NCBI GenBank assembly: GCA_965207025.1 | Contig: OZ242258.1 | Span: 1 to 64,000 of the forward strand | From: Bin87 sp034423595 | Lineage (GTDB): Bacteria > Chloroflexota > Dehalococcoidia > Lucifugimonadales > UBA3495 | DNA: 64,000 nucleotides | Direction of reading: 5' to 3' | Shown here: piece by piece, positions 34,414 to 42,369 of the stretch | Layout: every line of letters starts with the position of its first letter | Position numbering within the stretch: the first letter of the stretch is position 1 | Program-made: the position numbers and the translations under genes | The notes under the pieces: model-generated | The model's database searches: none | What the model saw: only the letters and a program-made list of their open reading frames with translations | Told to the model about the DNA's origin: nothing

Positions 34414-34647
34414 TTATTTAGCGGGTCCTTCCCTTTCTTCGCCCTCTTCTCGTTCAGCCTGCCTGGAGCGCAGCCGTTCCAGGCGTTGCTCACGGCGCAA
34501 CTCCCTCTCTTCCATGTACAATCGCAGGGCTTCTCGCACCAGTTCACTCATGTCGCGGCCCTCTTCACGCCTCACGGCATCTACATGCTCGAACATCTCC
34601 GGGGGTAAGGAGAAGGTGATGGTGCGTGATTTTCGGCGTGGGGGCAT
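34414..34647 (-). CDS. Ribbon-helix-helix (CopG-type) protein (77 aa)
   Basis: Residues 8-50 (RTITFSLPPEMFEHVDAVRREEGRDMSELVREALRLYMEE) form a classical RHH DNA-binding dimer unit. A long charged helix follows, rich in R and E. It probably represses its own operon (RHH, membrane protein, truncated recombinase). A good promoter sits 42 bp upstream. No toxin partner in the usual sense is adjacent. Confidence 0.85.
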   Translation of the reverse strand: MPPRRKSRTITFSLPPEMFEHVDAVRREEGRDMSELVREALRLYMEERELRREQRLERLRSRQAEREEGEEREGPAK

Positions 34648-34688
34648 GGTCTTTTTTCACTTTGCTGATAAGCGTTTGTCTTACTATC

Positions 34689-34717
34689 ATTATCGGCAGT
34701 CCCGCCAAGTTCGTCAA
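34689..34717 (-). promoter_or_regulatory. Promoter of the RHH operon
   Basis: Minus strand: TTGACG (34712-34717), 17-bp spacer, GATAAT (34689-34694). This is close to the sigma-70 consensus. It overlaps the 3' end of the ImmA-like gene and precedes the RHH start at 34647. Confidence 0.65.
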
Positions 34718-35655
34718 GGCGCGGCAGTCACCGCCCTGGGGTTGAATCTGGCATCGGGCCGCCACTGCCGCCGGCCCAATTGCGGTTCCAGGAAGCTGCG
34801 GCGCTCCCAGGGCACGGCGACAACAATCACCTTGGCCAAGCGTCCCTTCCAGAAGACGGACCTGGCGACAGCGGCCACGCCATCCGCCTCAGCGTATTCG
34901 GGCCGGCCGCTATGGGCAGCCCGCTCCGCCAGGGAACCGGCGGGCAGGGCCTGGTCCTTGCGGGGCATCCCGCCCCGCCGTCCGTTCAGCAGCCGGGACC
35001 GGCGCGGCCTGAAACCCGTCGTTCGCTTCACCACCCTGGCGCGCAGCACGGCGGGGGCGGTCCAGCCCGCCGGGTCGCCCCGCTCCTCTCTCTCGTACAG
35101 GACCATCATCAGGGGCACGCTGCGCACCACCTCGGCCAGCCGCAGGGCCGCCGAGGCGTAGGCGCAGCCGAAGACCTCGTGGAGGGTCGCCACGTCCAGC
35201 CCGCTGGCCCGGGCGTAGGGCAGGAAAATGTCCGGCTGCATCAGCGCCGCCGCCGCGAAGCGTTCCGCCTGCTGGCAAATCACTGGGTTCGGCCCGTCCG
35301 GGACAGGCATTCCAGGCGAGTGGATTTCGTCCATGCGCTCCAGGGTGATCTCGTACATTTCATGGAGCACGGTATGGGCCTTGGAACCCTCCCACAGGTC
35401 ATCCCGGTGGTAGATGTGGTACTCGCCTCCGGGCTGGCCGACGTGGGCGCCCCTCAGCCCGTCCATCTGTCCTTCCCGCACCGTGCCGAACCCGGCCCGC
35501 TCCGCCAGATCGGTCAACTCTTCCAGGGTGGGACGGGCCGACAGCCCGAAGTAGTCCACGAAACGCGCAGCCAATTGCTCCGGGTCCAGGGCTTGGGGGC
35601 AGGGGTCGTCGTCCAGCAGGATGCGGCAGAAACCGCCCAGGGTGTTCTCCATCAT
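34714..35655 (-). CDS. ImmA/IrrE-like protein with altered metal motif (313 aa)
   Basis: ImmA/IrrE peptidases cleave a partner XRE repressor to switch on mobile elements. Here the zinc-helix position reads HTVLHEMYEITLE (His98, Glu99, then Glu102 in place of the second His), followed by AERFAAAALMQPDIFLPYARASGLD, the usual second half of the family. A basic C-terminal extension of about 110 residues is unusual. The start codon overlaps the stop of the upstream XRE gene by 4 bp, the standard repressor/protease pairing. Whether HExxE still binds metal is open. Confidence 0.78.
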   Translation of the reverse strand: MMENTLGGFCRILLDDDPCPQALDPEQLAARFVDYFGLSARPTLEELTDLAERAGFGTVREGQMDGLRGAHVGQPGGEYHIYHRDDLWEGSKAHTVLHEMYEITLERMDEIHSPGMPVPDGPNPVICQQAERFAAAALMQPDIFLPYARASGLDVATLHEVFGCAYASAALRLAEVVRSVPLMMVLYEREERGDPAGWTAPAVLRARVVKRTTGFRPRRSRLLNGRRGGMPRKDQALPAGSLAERAAHSGRPEYAEADGVAAVARSVFWKGRLAKVIVVAVPWERRSFLEPQLGRRQWRPDARFNPRAVTAAP

Positions 35656-36095
35656 TCCAGCAACCTCTTGCCGGTGAACTTCTCGTACATCTCCACGATG
35701 AACCGCTTGGCGTTGACGGTCATGGGACCGTCGGGCCGGGTGCCCACCCGGAAGGCCGGGTCGTCCAGCACGAAACGGTAGGCCCGCTCAACGTCCATCG
35801 CCTCGTCACCGTAGGGGTCGGGCTGCGGCCCGTGGCCGGCCCGTTTCAGCAACTCCTGGGCGTCCACGTTGTACAGCTCGGCCAGCTTGCGCACCACGTT
35901 GGCGCCGGGCTGACTTACTCCCCTTTCGATCTGGGACAGGTAGGAGGCGGAAACGCCGGTGCGCCGGGTCACCTCCCGCAGGCTGACCCGGCCCCGCAGC
36001 CGCTTGAGCAGGGCGCCGATGCCCTCGTAATCCTCGTGTCCCTGGGCGTCTTCCCGCAGGTCTTCGCGTTCCATGCTGTCGTCGTATTGGTCCAT
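35652..36095 (-). CDS. XRE repressor paired with ImmA-like protein (147 aa)
   Basis: The XRE domain spans about residues 28-85 (LLKRLRGRVSLREVTRRTGVSASYLSQIERGVSQPGANVVRKLAELYNVD). A C-terminal segment contains DPAFRVGTRPDGPMTVNAKRFIVEMYEKFTGKRLL. The ATG at 36095 has GGTGG at 5 nt; an in-frame GTG at 36104 is less likely. It is probably the repressor cleaved or sensed by the ImmA-like product. A near-consensus promoter with a small inverted repeat lies 60 bp upstream and may be its own operator. Confidence 0.85.
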   Translation of the reverse strand: MDQYDDSMEREDLREDAQGHEDYEGIGALLKRLRGRVSLREVTRRTGVSASYLSQIERGVSQPGANVVRKLAELYNVDAQELLKRAGHGPQPDPYGDEAMDVERAYRFVLDDPAFRVGTRPDGPMTVNAKRFIVEMYEKFTGKRLLE

Positions 36096-36155
36096 GCTTG
36101 CCACCCCGCTGGCCGGCGCCCCGACCCGAACAGTAGTTGTATTTTTGCGGGTTGA

Positions 36156-36184
36156 TTGTTACATCAGAGTGAACACTTTGTCAA
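36156..36184 (-). promoter_or_regulatory. Promoter/operator of the XRE-ImmA operon
   Basis: Minus strand: perfect TTGACA (36179-36184), 17-bp spacer, TAACAA (36156-36161). The spacer contains agtg-aa-cact (plus strand 36168-36177), a small inverted repeat well placed for a repressor. Confidence 0.65.
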
Positions 36185-36293
36185 AACGGCGGCAAAGAGA
36201 CGTTTCCACCATTGTCTCCCTCAATATTGGGTTGGTACACTCAGCAATACAGAACGGAATTTCTAAATCCAGCCCGAGTATAACCCACCGGCC

Positions 36294-36304
36294 CCTTCCA
36301 GGCT
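36294..36304 (+). repeat. Target-site duplication, left of IS copy 3
   Basis: ccttccaggct, repeated exactly at 37638-37648. An 11-bp duplication is in the range known for IS4-family elements. Confidence 0.92.
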
Positions 36305-37637
36305 CTGACAAGGGTATGTAAGACGTTTTTAGGTAGGCGCATGGTGAGTAATCTCCAGGTTGGACTTGGGTTCGGGCCAAGGCTCTGGCAACAGCCAGAG
36401 TTGGGTCCAGAGGCGGCCTTGGATGAGCAATCGCCGGAGGCGTTCCATGCCGTGGCGGATCACGCTGACGGTGCGGCCCGTCCGGCGCCAGGGGTTGCGA
36501 TGTACGGGAACCGGCGTCTTGGGCGGCGTGCGCAGGTTGCCTGGGTCAATGTTGCGGTCGTAGGCGTCCTCGACCCTGGTGCCATAGGCCAGGGACAGCA
36601 GGGTGGCCACCGAGAGCACCAGCCAGTGGCGGGAGACGCGGTCTGGGTCGGTGCGCCGGGTCTTGTCCCACTTCCAGCCCAGGCTCTTGAGGGCCTTGAA
36701 GCCCAGTTCGATCCAGAAGCGCAGCGCGTACCAACTGGGTCCCACCTTGTCGGGCGGCAGGTCGGTGAGGATGATCCAGGGTTCTTCCTGTTCGAGGTAC
36801 CAGACCACCACGAGAGTGCAGCGGCGCTTGGCCTCGGGGGTGCTGAAGGCGGTGCCCTGGCCGATCCAGGCGGTGTCTGGCTGGGAAACGAAGCGCTGGG
36901 CGGGCAGGCGTTTGCCGCCGTCGGCGCAGAAGGTGATGTTCTTCCGGTAGCGCATACCAGGATGCCAGCCCTGCTCTCGTATCTGGTTCCAGAGCTTGGG
37001 GCTGGCAATGCCCCGGTCGCAGAGCACGATGACGGTCATTCCCTCCGTAACCGCCGGAGCCAGTTGCTTGAGCAGTTCCACGATGGGGTCCGACCAGGAT
37101 CCCTTCTGATTGGCTTTGAGGATGCGCCAGGCCACGGGAATGGCGCAACTGCGGTAGAGGACGCTGATGACGATGGCGGTGGTCTGGTCGCCCTTGAGCG
37201 TGGGGTCGATGGCCAGGGCCAGGCGTTCGGAGCGCCACAGGGCCAAAACCCACCGCAGCAGGGGCGCGAAGCAGAGCGTAACGTCCAACTCAGTCCGGCA
37301 GGGACGGGCCCGGTCGCTGCCATCGTAGAGCCACTGGCGAATGTACTGGCGCAAGCTGTTCCAGTTGCCCTTGGCGGAGAGAGCCGAGGCCACGGCGTTC
37401 TGGCAGGCGCTGCCCGCCAGGATGGCCCCGCAGACCCACATTGCCAAGCCGGTCAATTGTGGCTGGGAGAGGTGAGGTAAATGCGTTTCAATCGTTTTTT
37501 GCATCTGATAGCATTCTCTGGGAAGGCGCATGGGGGACCTCCGGCACCTGGTTTCGACACACCCAGAATGCCGGAAAGCCCGGCGCCTTCCCAAGTTAAG
37601 CGCCGAGCCAGTTTTAGCCTTTACATACCCTTGTCAG
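36305..37637 (-). mobile_element. IS4-family insertion sequence, copy 3 (intact)
   Basis: 1,333 bp bounded by inverted repeats ctgacaagggtatgtaa (36305-36321) and its exact complement (37621-37637), and by a perfect 11-bp direct repeat. All parts are intact, so it is the likely active form in this window. It inserted into the intergenic space between the XRE-ImmA operon and the mini-XRE operon and may have changed the promoter of the latter. Confidence 0.95.
36329..37531 (-). CDS. IS4-family DDE transposase (copy 3)
   Basis: 400 residues, starting at the ATG that matches copies 1 and 2 (MRLPRECYQMQ); a longer frame to 37594 is not the native start. The first Asp is in LAIDPTLKGD, the second in VIVLCDRGIAS, and the YREK signature in YALRFWIELGFKALK, all present. 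It ends with TAA just inside the terminal repeat, unlike the read-through copy 2. This copy is closer to copy 2 than to copy 1. Confidence 0.93.
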   Translation of the reverse strand: MRLPRECYQMQKTIETHLPHLSQPQLTGLAMWVCGAILAGSACQNAVASALSAKGNWNSLRQYIRQWLYDGSDRARPCRTELDVTLCFAPLLRWVLALWRSERLALAIDPTLKGDQTTAIVISVLYRSCAIPVAWRILKANQKGSWSDPIVELLKQLAPAVTEGMTVIVLCDRGIASPKLWNQIREQGWHPGMRYRKNITFCADGGKRLPAQRFVSQPDTAWIGQGTAFSTPEAKRRCTLVVVWYLEQEEPWIILTDLPPDKVGPSWYALRFWIELGFKALKSLGWKWDKTRRTDPDRVSRHWLVLSVATLLSLAYGTRVEDAYDRNIDPGNLRTPPKTPVPVHRNPWRRTGRTVSVIRHGMERLRRLLIQGRLWTQLWLLPEPWPEPKSNLEITHHAPT

Positions 37638-37648
37638 CCTTCCAGGCT
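37638..37648 (+). repeat. Target-site duplication, right of IS copy 3
   Basis: Exact second copy of ccttccaggct found at 36294-36304. Confidence 0.92.
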
Positions 37649-37690
37649 ACCCCCGGAAGTCAGGCCGGTTCCCATAGAGAGAAGGAACCT

Positions 37691-37876
37691 TTGAGCAAGC
37701 AGCGAAGACTCACCCAGGACCAGGAGCGCCAGCGCATAGAAGGGCTGCGCATCCTGGCCCGCATCATCGCCCGCCACTACCTGGCCCACTCTGAACTGTA
37801 CCCACAGCCCGTTGACACCTCCGATGGCCGCTCCCTTCGGAGCGGCCAGGCAAGAGAGCAGGAGGGTGCGGCGTGA
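37691..37876 (+). CDS. Small helical protein leading the mini-XRE operon (61 aa)
   Basis: Not recognised. The TTG at 37691 follows GAAGGA; no ATG is available. The body is one long basic helix (QERQRIEGLRILARIIARHYLAHSELY) with a short tail. Its stop overlaps the start of the next gene (GTGA), so it belongs to the operon. It starts 54 bp after IS copy 3, so its original promoter may have been displaced. Confidence 0.6.
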   Translation: MSKQRRLTQDQERQRIEGLRILARIIARHYLAHSELYPQPVDTSDGRSLRSGQAREQEGAA

Positions 37877-38115
37877 AGCGCAAAACGCCCGCCTTCCGCT
37901 CCCGGCTGGACCCGGACAAGGCCTGGGAACGGCTCAAGGTGCTCAACATGAGCCAGACCGAGTTGGCCCGGCTCGTCGGGCGGTCTCCCGGCTTCGTCTC
38001 CGACCTGTTCAACGGCCGGCGCTACGCCTCCGGCGAGACCCGCCGCCTCCTGATGGAAGTGCTGGGCGTCACCCAATTCGAGGACCTGTTCATCCTGGAG
38101 GAAACCGATGACTAG
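37873..38115 (+). CDS. XRE regulator (80 aa), first of the tandem array
   Basis: Single HTH: KAWERLKVLNMSQTELARLVGRSPGFVSDLFNGRRYASGETRRLLMEVLGV, ending FEDLFILEETDD. The GTG start is coupled to the upstream stop. It aligns along its whole length with the XRE domain fused to the replication-relaxation protein at 30026-30250, including the acidic end. Its 3' end overlaps the next gene by 8 bp. Confidence 0.85.
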   Translation: MKRKTPAFRSRLDPDKAWERLKVLNMSQTELARLVGRSPGFVSDLFNGRRYASGETRRLLMEVLGVTQFEDLFILEETDD

Positions 38116-38404
38116 CGAGCGCGAACCCTCCTGCCACCGGCGGTTCCCGCCGGGCTTCGCCCTGATGCCCGAGGACTTCCCCAGGAAGCTGGCGGCCCTC
38201 AAGGAACTGACCGGCCTCACCTGGGAGGGGATGGCCGACGCCCTGGGGGTGGACCCCCGACAGTTGTTCCGCTGGCGCAATGAGGACGGCGAACCTAACG
38301 CCGGCGCCATGCTGTCCCTGGTGCGCCTGGCGATCCGGGTGGCGGGCGGCCTGGCCCTGCTCACAGACGAAGACGTGGACGTAATTTTCAGACCGAGGAG
38401 GTAA
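38108..38404 (+). CDS. Mini-XRE regulator 2 of the array (98 aa)
   Basis: MPEDFPRKLAALKELTGLTWEGMADALGVDPRQLFRW gives the P-x-D-F-P lead-in and HTH. It then has the LVRLAIRVAGGLALL segment that corresponds to the PGGI helix of its neighbours. The ATG lies inside the preceding gene with GGAGG upstream, so translation is coupled. Confidence 0.85.
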   Translation: MTSEREPSCHRRFPPGFALMPEDFPRKLAALKELTGLTWEGMADALGVDPRQLFRWRNEDGEPNAGAMLSLVRLAIRVAGGLALLTDEDVDVIFRPRR

Positions 38405-38408
38405 CTGC

Positions 38409-38726
38409 ATGACATTGGCAGAGCGCAACATGCTGGCGGATTTCCGCCCTCCGGCCTGGCCGGAGGACTTCGGGCGGCGGCTGGAGGGCCTGAGGGAACT
38501 GGCCGGGCTGTCCTGGCAGGAGATGGCCGCGTTGCTGGGCGTGACCGACCGGGCCATCCTGATGTGGCGGCGGGGTGAGCGCAGGCCGTGTGGGGCCAAC
38601 ATCCTCGTCATCACCGAGTTTGCCCGCAGCATCCCCGGCGGCATCGAGTTGCTGTGCCAGGGCGACGCCGGGGCATTGACCTTATGGGCCAGCGTTGGCG
38701 GCGCCGAGGGTGATGACATTGAGTAG
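38409..38726 (+). CDS. Mini-XRE regulator 3 of the array (105 aa)
   Basis: WPEDFGRRLEGLRELAGLSWQEMAALLGVTDRAILMW is the HTH core, with ARSIPGGIELLCQG after it and an acidic C-terminus. The ATG follows GAGGAGG. It overlaps the next gene by 14 bp. Confidence 0.85.
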   Translation: MTLAERNMLADFRPPAWPEDFGRRLEGLRELAGLSWQEMAALLGVTDRAILMWRRGERRPCGANILVITEFARSIPGGIELLCQGDAGALTLWASVGGAEGDDIE

Positions 38727-39012
38727 TGGCATGAGCGGCGCGGCGCGGGATCGGTACTTGCGGTTCCCCGCGCCGTCCCTGCCCCAGGACTTCCCGGTGC
38801 GGTTGGGGCGGCTGGAGGACCGGTCGGGGACTTCCCTGGAAGAGTTGGCCCTGGCCGCCGGGTTGCCCGCCCGCCTTGGGCGGCTGTGGCGCGTCGGGCG
38901 GCCTCCCAGCGACGACGAACTGCGGGCCATCGTGGAGTTCGCTTGCGCCGTGCCCGGCGGTATCGCCGTGCTGCTGCGGGACGCATCCCAGCCCTGGCCG
39001 GTCCGGGAGTAG
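38713..39012 (+). CDS. Mini-XRE-like regulator 4 of the array (99 aa)
   Basis: LPQDFPVRLGRLEDRSGTSLEELALAAGLPARLGRLWRVGRPP, then FACAVPGGIAVLLRDA. This is the same architecture, but the recognition helix is degenerate (Ala/Gly-rich with a Pro), so DNA binding may be weakened. I chose the ATG at 38713 inside the previous gene (GAGG upstream); 38731 is a plausible alternative. Confidence 0.75.
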   Translation: MTLSSGMSGAARDRYLRFPAPSLPQDFPVRLGRLEDRSGTSLEELALAAGLPARLGRLWRVGRPPSDDELRAIVEFACAVPGGIAVLLRDASQPWPVRE

Positions 39013-39020
39013 TCGGTCTG

Positions 39021-39305
39021 ATGAGCCGCCGCCAGCAGTGGGTCTATCACATCGAGCCGGAGGAGTTCCCGCCGGACTTCCCCGACCGGCTGGACGCCTT
39101 CCGGCAGGCCGCCGGTTTCAGTTGGCGGGGCCTGGCCCGGCGGCTGAAGGTCAGCGCCCGCCTCGTGTTTCGCTGGAAGGCCGGGGCCGCCCCCGGCTCC
39201 GGCCACCTGGTCTCCCTGTTCAGCTTGGCCGCCGGATTGGGGCTGCTTCATATCCTGCTACCTGCCGCCGCAGAACTGGAGGAGGGTCAGACGCGAAACG
39301 TCTGA
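39021..39305 (+). CDS. Mini-XRE regulator 5 of the array (94 aa)
   Basis: FPPDFPDRLDAFRQAAGFSWRGLARRLKVSARLVFRW is the HTH core, followed by SLAAGLGLLHILLP in place of the PGGI helix. The ATG lies 8 bp after the previous stop. It is last in the array; a 286-bp stretch without recognisable features separates it from the convergent defence operon. Confidence 0.82.
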   Translation: MSRRQQWVYHIEPEEFPPDFPDRLDAFRQAAGFSWRGLARRLKVSARLVFRWKAGAAPGSGHLVSLFSLAAGLGLLHILLPAAAELEEGQTRNV

Positions 39306-39591
39306 TGTTCATCAGTCCAGGTGGGGCGTGCAATCCTCGGTAATGGCGTTCACGGCAAACGAAAAAACTTTCCACACTATCCCGGACTACGCCATCTCGC
39401 CGATACCCGTTGGGACCCGCCCAACACCTGGAATAGATGGAAGGGCAACTGAGCTTCCCCTCTACGTGGTGGGCCAACGGGCGCAGCCCCCGGGACGGCC
39501 GCTTGCAAAACCACCGGCATTGGCCGCGTGAACGGGCTGATTGTGTATCCGTTTGAATAGCCCGCCGATCATGTAACCGATGGGCAGCGTT

Positions 39592-40893
39592 TCAAATCCC
39601 CCCGAGACACAATAACGTCCAGTCAGAATGGCCGCCATCTTCGATAATCTTTCTAATGGACGTCCGGCATAAGTCCTGTCCTGATTCCAAGGTGCTTGAT
39701 GGGTTGCTATTCCTGCCTATGGCGCCAGAGTGAACTACCGCGGAGCGCAAGTCGTAAAGCTCCCGGGCTTCATCAAATAGCTTCTTACGTTCCTTCGCGT
39801 CGTTGCCCAGGTGCCACGCAAGGCGTAGAGCAAGCCTAAACCTTAGCTCTCCCTCATTCGGGACGTCGTTCAAGTACAGAGATTCCAAGGCGATGCCGAG
39901 GTCAATGAAGGAATCGGTGGTTCTCTGGTTGGATTTCGACTTCATCCACCTGTCCACGGCCACATCCACGCGGCCGCGGACGGAGCCTTTCATAGCGGTT
40001 CGTGCGCGAAACAGAGACATCGCATTACTCACGTCTGCTTCCACGATTTCCATATCAGCGTGTCTTCTCTGTTGAGGCTCAACGTAACTGCCACCGCTGC
40101 GGAAGTAAGGGCCAGTCCATGCTTCGCAATCGCCCAGGTTGCTCCACCATACGGTATATCCGACCGGATGGTTGATCACCAGGGACAGCGCTTCGCAGAA
40201 GCCGGCCGCATAAAATCCGTCGCTGTCGTCCCCTACATTTTTCCTGACAAACACCTCATTGATGTCGCCGGCAGACTCCAACGTCCGAGGGTTCACGAAT
40301 ATCGGGCGGACGGTCATCTCTTCAACCAGTAAAGTTTTGTTCCTTGAATCAGTCACACGATGCCCTACCATCGGGCTGGCCGACGTTAAGACAGACGGCA
40401 AGGTGGTCGTGTCGCTGGGCGCCGGTTCGAGCCGTGCGCCGGAATGTATTTGGATTGGGTGGTCGATCCGCACTCCGTCGATTATCGTCATAGCCTGGTA
40501 ACCGGCGCTCGTCTTTGCGACACATTCATAGAAGTTCCGAGCTGCGTATTCCTCTCCTCGGAGGATGGTGATGTTCAGTAGATGCGCGATCAAATCATCT
40601 ACCCTGAACCCGCTCACCCCGCCGCCGACAGTGGCGATCACCGCCGATTGCAGTCGGTCTTCATGGATGTATTGGCCCAAATAGCGCTCGATCACAGTGC
40701 GCAATTGACGGTTTGCCGTTGCCGAGTTGATCTTCAACCGTGGTGTCCTGATGTCAGCATGGTTGCGCATCTGTAGATAGGACCGATACCGGTACAACTC
40801 CACAGGGCGGTCCCCATCACTTTCCTCTTGCACCAACGTGGAAACAGCGTGCCGCAAGATACTCGCGAGTTCGGTTACATTGGCTGTGAACAT
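39592..40893 (-). CDS. HEPN-domain protein, ApeA-like C-terminus (433 aa)
   Basis: The C-terminal 120 residues carry an Apea-type HEPN domain: FIDLGIALESLYLND, RFRLALRLAWHL and the Rx4H ribonuclease motif in LRSAVVHSG (Arg383, His388 with this start). HEPN proteins of this kind are RNases in several anti-phage systems. The N-terminal 300 residues are not recognised. I placed the start at the ATG at 40893 (GGTGG, 5 nt); a GTG/ATG pair at 40939-40944 would add 16 or 17 residues and reduce the gap to the upstream gene to about 15 bp. Last gene of the TIR operon. Confidence 0.75.
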   Translation of the reverse strand: MFTANVTELASILRHAVSTLVQEESDGDRPVELYRYRSYLQMRNHADIRTPRLKINSATANRQLRTVIERYLGQYIHEDRLQSAVIATVGGGVSGFRVDDLIAHLLNITILRGEEYAARNFYECVAKTSAGYQAMTIIDGVRIDHPIQIHSGARLEPAPSDTTTLPSVLTSASPMVGHRVTDSRNKTLLVEEMTVRPIFVNPRTLESAGDINEVFVRKNVGDDSDGFYAAGFCEALSLVINHPVGYTVWWSNLGDCEAWTGPYFRSGGSYVEPQQRRHADMEIVEADVSNAMSLFRARTAMKGSVRGRVDVAVDRWMKSKSNQRTTDSFIDLGIALESLYLNDVPNEGELRFRLALRLAWHLGNDAKERKKLFDEARELYDLRSAVVHSGAIGRNSNPSSTLESGQDLCRTSIRKIIEDGGHSDWTLLCLGGI

Positions 40894-40959
40894 GATTGCC
40901 ACCCCAGTCGCTGTCACGGTGTCCGTCCCACTCAGCCCCATCACGCTACCCCGACCGGA

Positions 40960-42354
40960 TTATGCGTCTCCGGTGTTCGGCAAGGAATCCCGCGCCTGCC
41001 GGCCTAGCTCGGTCAGCCGGTATCCCTGCGTCCTACTCCGGGGACGGTCCGGCTGGGTCATCTCCACCAGGTCGGCGTCTAGCCCGGGTTGCAGGTAGGT
41101 CCTTGCGAAATGTCGGCGGTCCTTCAACCCTAGAGCATCCATAAGCTCTGCCCGGCTCATCTCTCCCTGCAAGACGGCGATGAGCCGCCCCACATGGGGG
41201 GTAACATGAGGGGTTTCATGGGGGGTAACATGAGGGGTGGCGGCCTCCAACGGGCGCGGAAAAGTCACAGTCACCCAGTCGGGGGACACGTCAATAGCCG
41301 GTTCCGCGATGCCGTGCTCACGGCAGGCGTCGTGAATCCGGCGGATGCCGCTGCCAATCTGCTCCACCAGTTTCATCCGGTAGAGCATACTGAACAACAG
41401 GGTATTGCGGGGGACGCTCCTGCTGCCCAGGTCTTCCTCCCGCATACCGGCGGGCAGACCCCCAGGCGTAACGATTTCCACCCGGTCCTGGAATATGTAC
41501 ACCTGCACGTTGGCAGTGCTGCGATAATCCCGGTGTGCGATGGCGTTGACCAATGCCTCCCGGAGGGCGCTTTCGGGCAACTCAAGCCTCTCGTCGCGCC
41601 CCCGGGCGTGGGGAATGAGGGCGGAGCTTAGCTTGGCCTGGAAGTAGGCCATCACCTCTTGGTAGATGGCGTAGAGGTTGCCGTGAAATTCCTTGCGGTC
41701 CAGGATGTGGGTTTTGGCGCTCCCCCGGAAGACGGCGCAGGTTACGCCAGCCTGTAGGGTGAAGCGGGTGATGTCGTCAGCCAGTAGCCAAGCTCCAGCA
41801 TGGGTCATTCTGGTGTCTTTGACCAGGTGCAGGTTCTCCAGCACCGTCATCGGATTCAGCCCGAGGTCGATGCCGGCGTGCTGGGCGAATTCGGCCCAGC
41901 GGATGGGGGTGATTTCCACCGAGAGGTCGAAGGCGTTGCAGGGCGTCTCGTCCAACCGAATCAGACCTTCCTTGAAGAAGAAGTCCCTAATCTCATCGCG
42001 GGACAACTGCTGGCAGGTCGCTCCCTCCCGGATAAAGAAACGACCCCTGAAGGAGTAAGGTTTGCCGTGCTGTTCCGGCACCGTGACCCGCAGCACCTCT
42101 CCTTCGCTTTCCACCTCCACGGCCACTGGTGGATCCGCCGAGCGGGCGAAGCTCTGTACCTGGGACTTCACCCGGTTGTGGTCTTGAACCCCTATCACGG
42201 TTCCGGCGTCGTCAACACCAATGAGGATTACGCCGCCGGTGGCATTGGCAAAGGCGCAGATCTCCCTGCCGAGGTCGGAAGGCAGGGACTGCTTGAACTC
42301 GGTGGTGAACCCTTCGCCCAAGGCAATAAGGTCAGCTAGGATTGGCTCGCTCAT
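40960..42354 (-). CDS. AlbA_2 (Schlafen-type) ATP-binding protein (464 aa)
   Basis: An N-terminal AlbA_2/Schlafen domain (EGFTTEFKQSLP at about residues 13-24, then ICAFANATGGVILIGVDDAG) is followed by a middle region with FHGNLYAIYQEVMAYF. A GHKL-like ATPase block (LREALVNAIAHRDYRS, then DRVEIVTPGGLPAG and RNTLLFSMLYRMKLVEQIGSGIRRI) comes next. A TPHVTPHETPHV linker leads into a winged-helix end. Proteins of this type act as regulators or nucleic-acid sensors and occur in defence loci. The gene starts 15 bp after rnhA, so it is co-transcribed. Confidence 0.87.
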   Translation of the reverse strand: MSEPILADLIALGEGFTTEFKQSLPSDLGREICAFANATGGVILIGVDDAGTVIGVQDHNRVKSQVQSFARSADPPVAVEVESEGEVLRVTVPEQHGKPYSFRGRFFIREGATCQQLSRDEIRDFFFKEGLIRLDETPCNAFDLSVEITPIRWAEFAQHAGIDLGLNPMTVLENLHLVKDTRMTHAGAWLLADDITRFTLQAGVTCAVFRGSAKTHILDRKEFHGNLYAIYQEVMAYFQAKLSSALIPHARGRDERLELPESALREALVNAIAHRDYRSTANVQVYIFQDRVEIVTPGGLPAGMREEDLGSRSVPRNTLLFSMLYRMKLVEQIGSGIRRIHDACREHGIAEPAIDVSPDWVTVTFPRPLEAATPHVTPHETPHVTPHVGRLIAVLQGEMSRAELMDALGLKDRRHFARTYLQPGLDADLVEMTQPDRPRSRTQGYRLTELGRQARDSLPNTGDA

Positions 42355-42369
42355 GCTGCAATACGGTTC

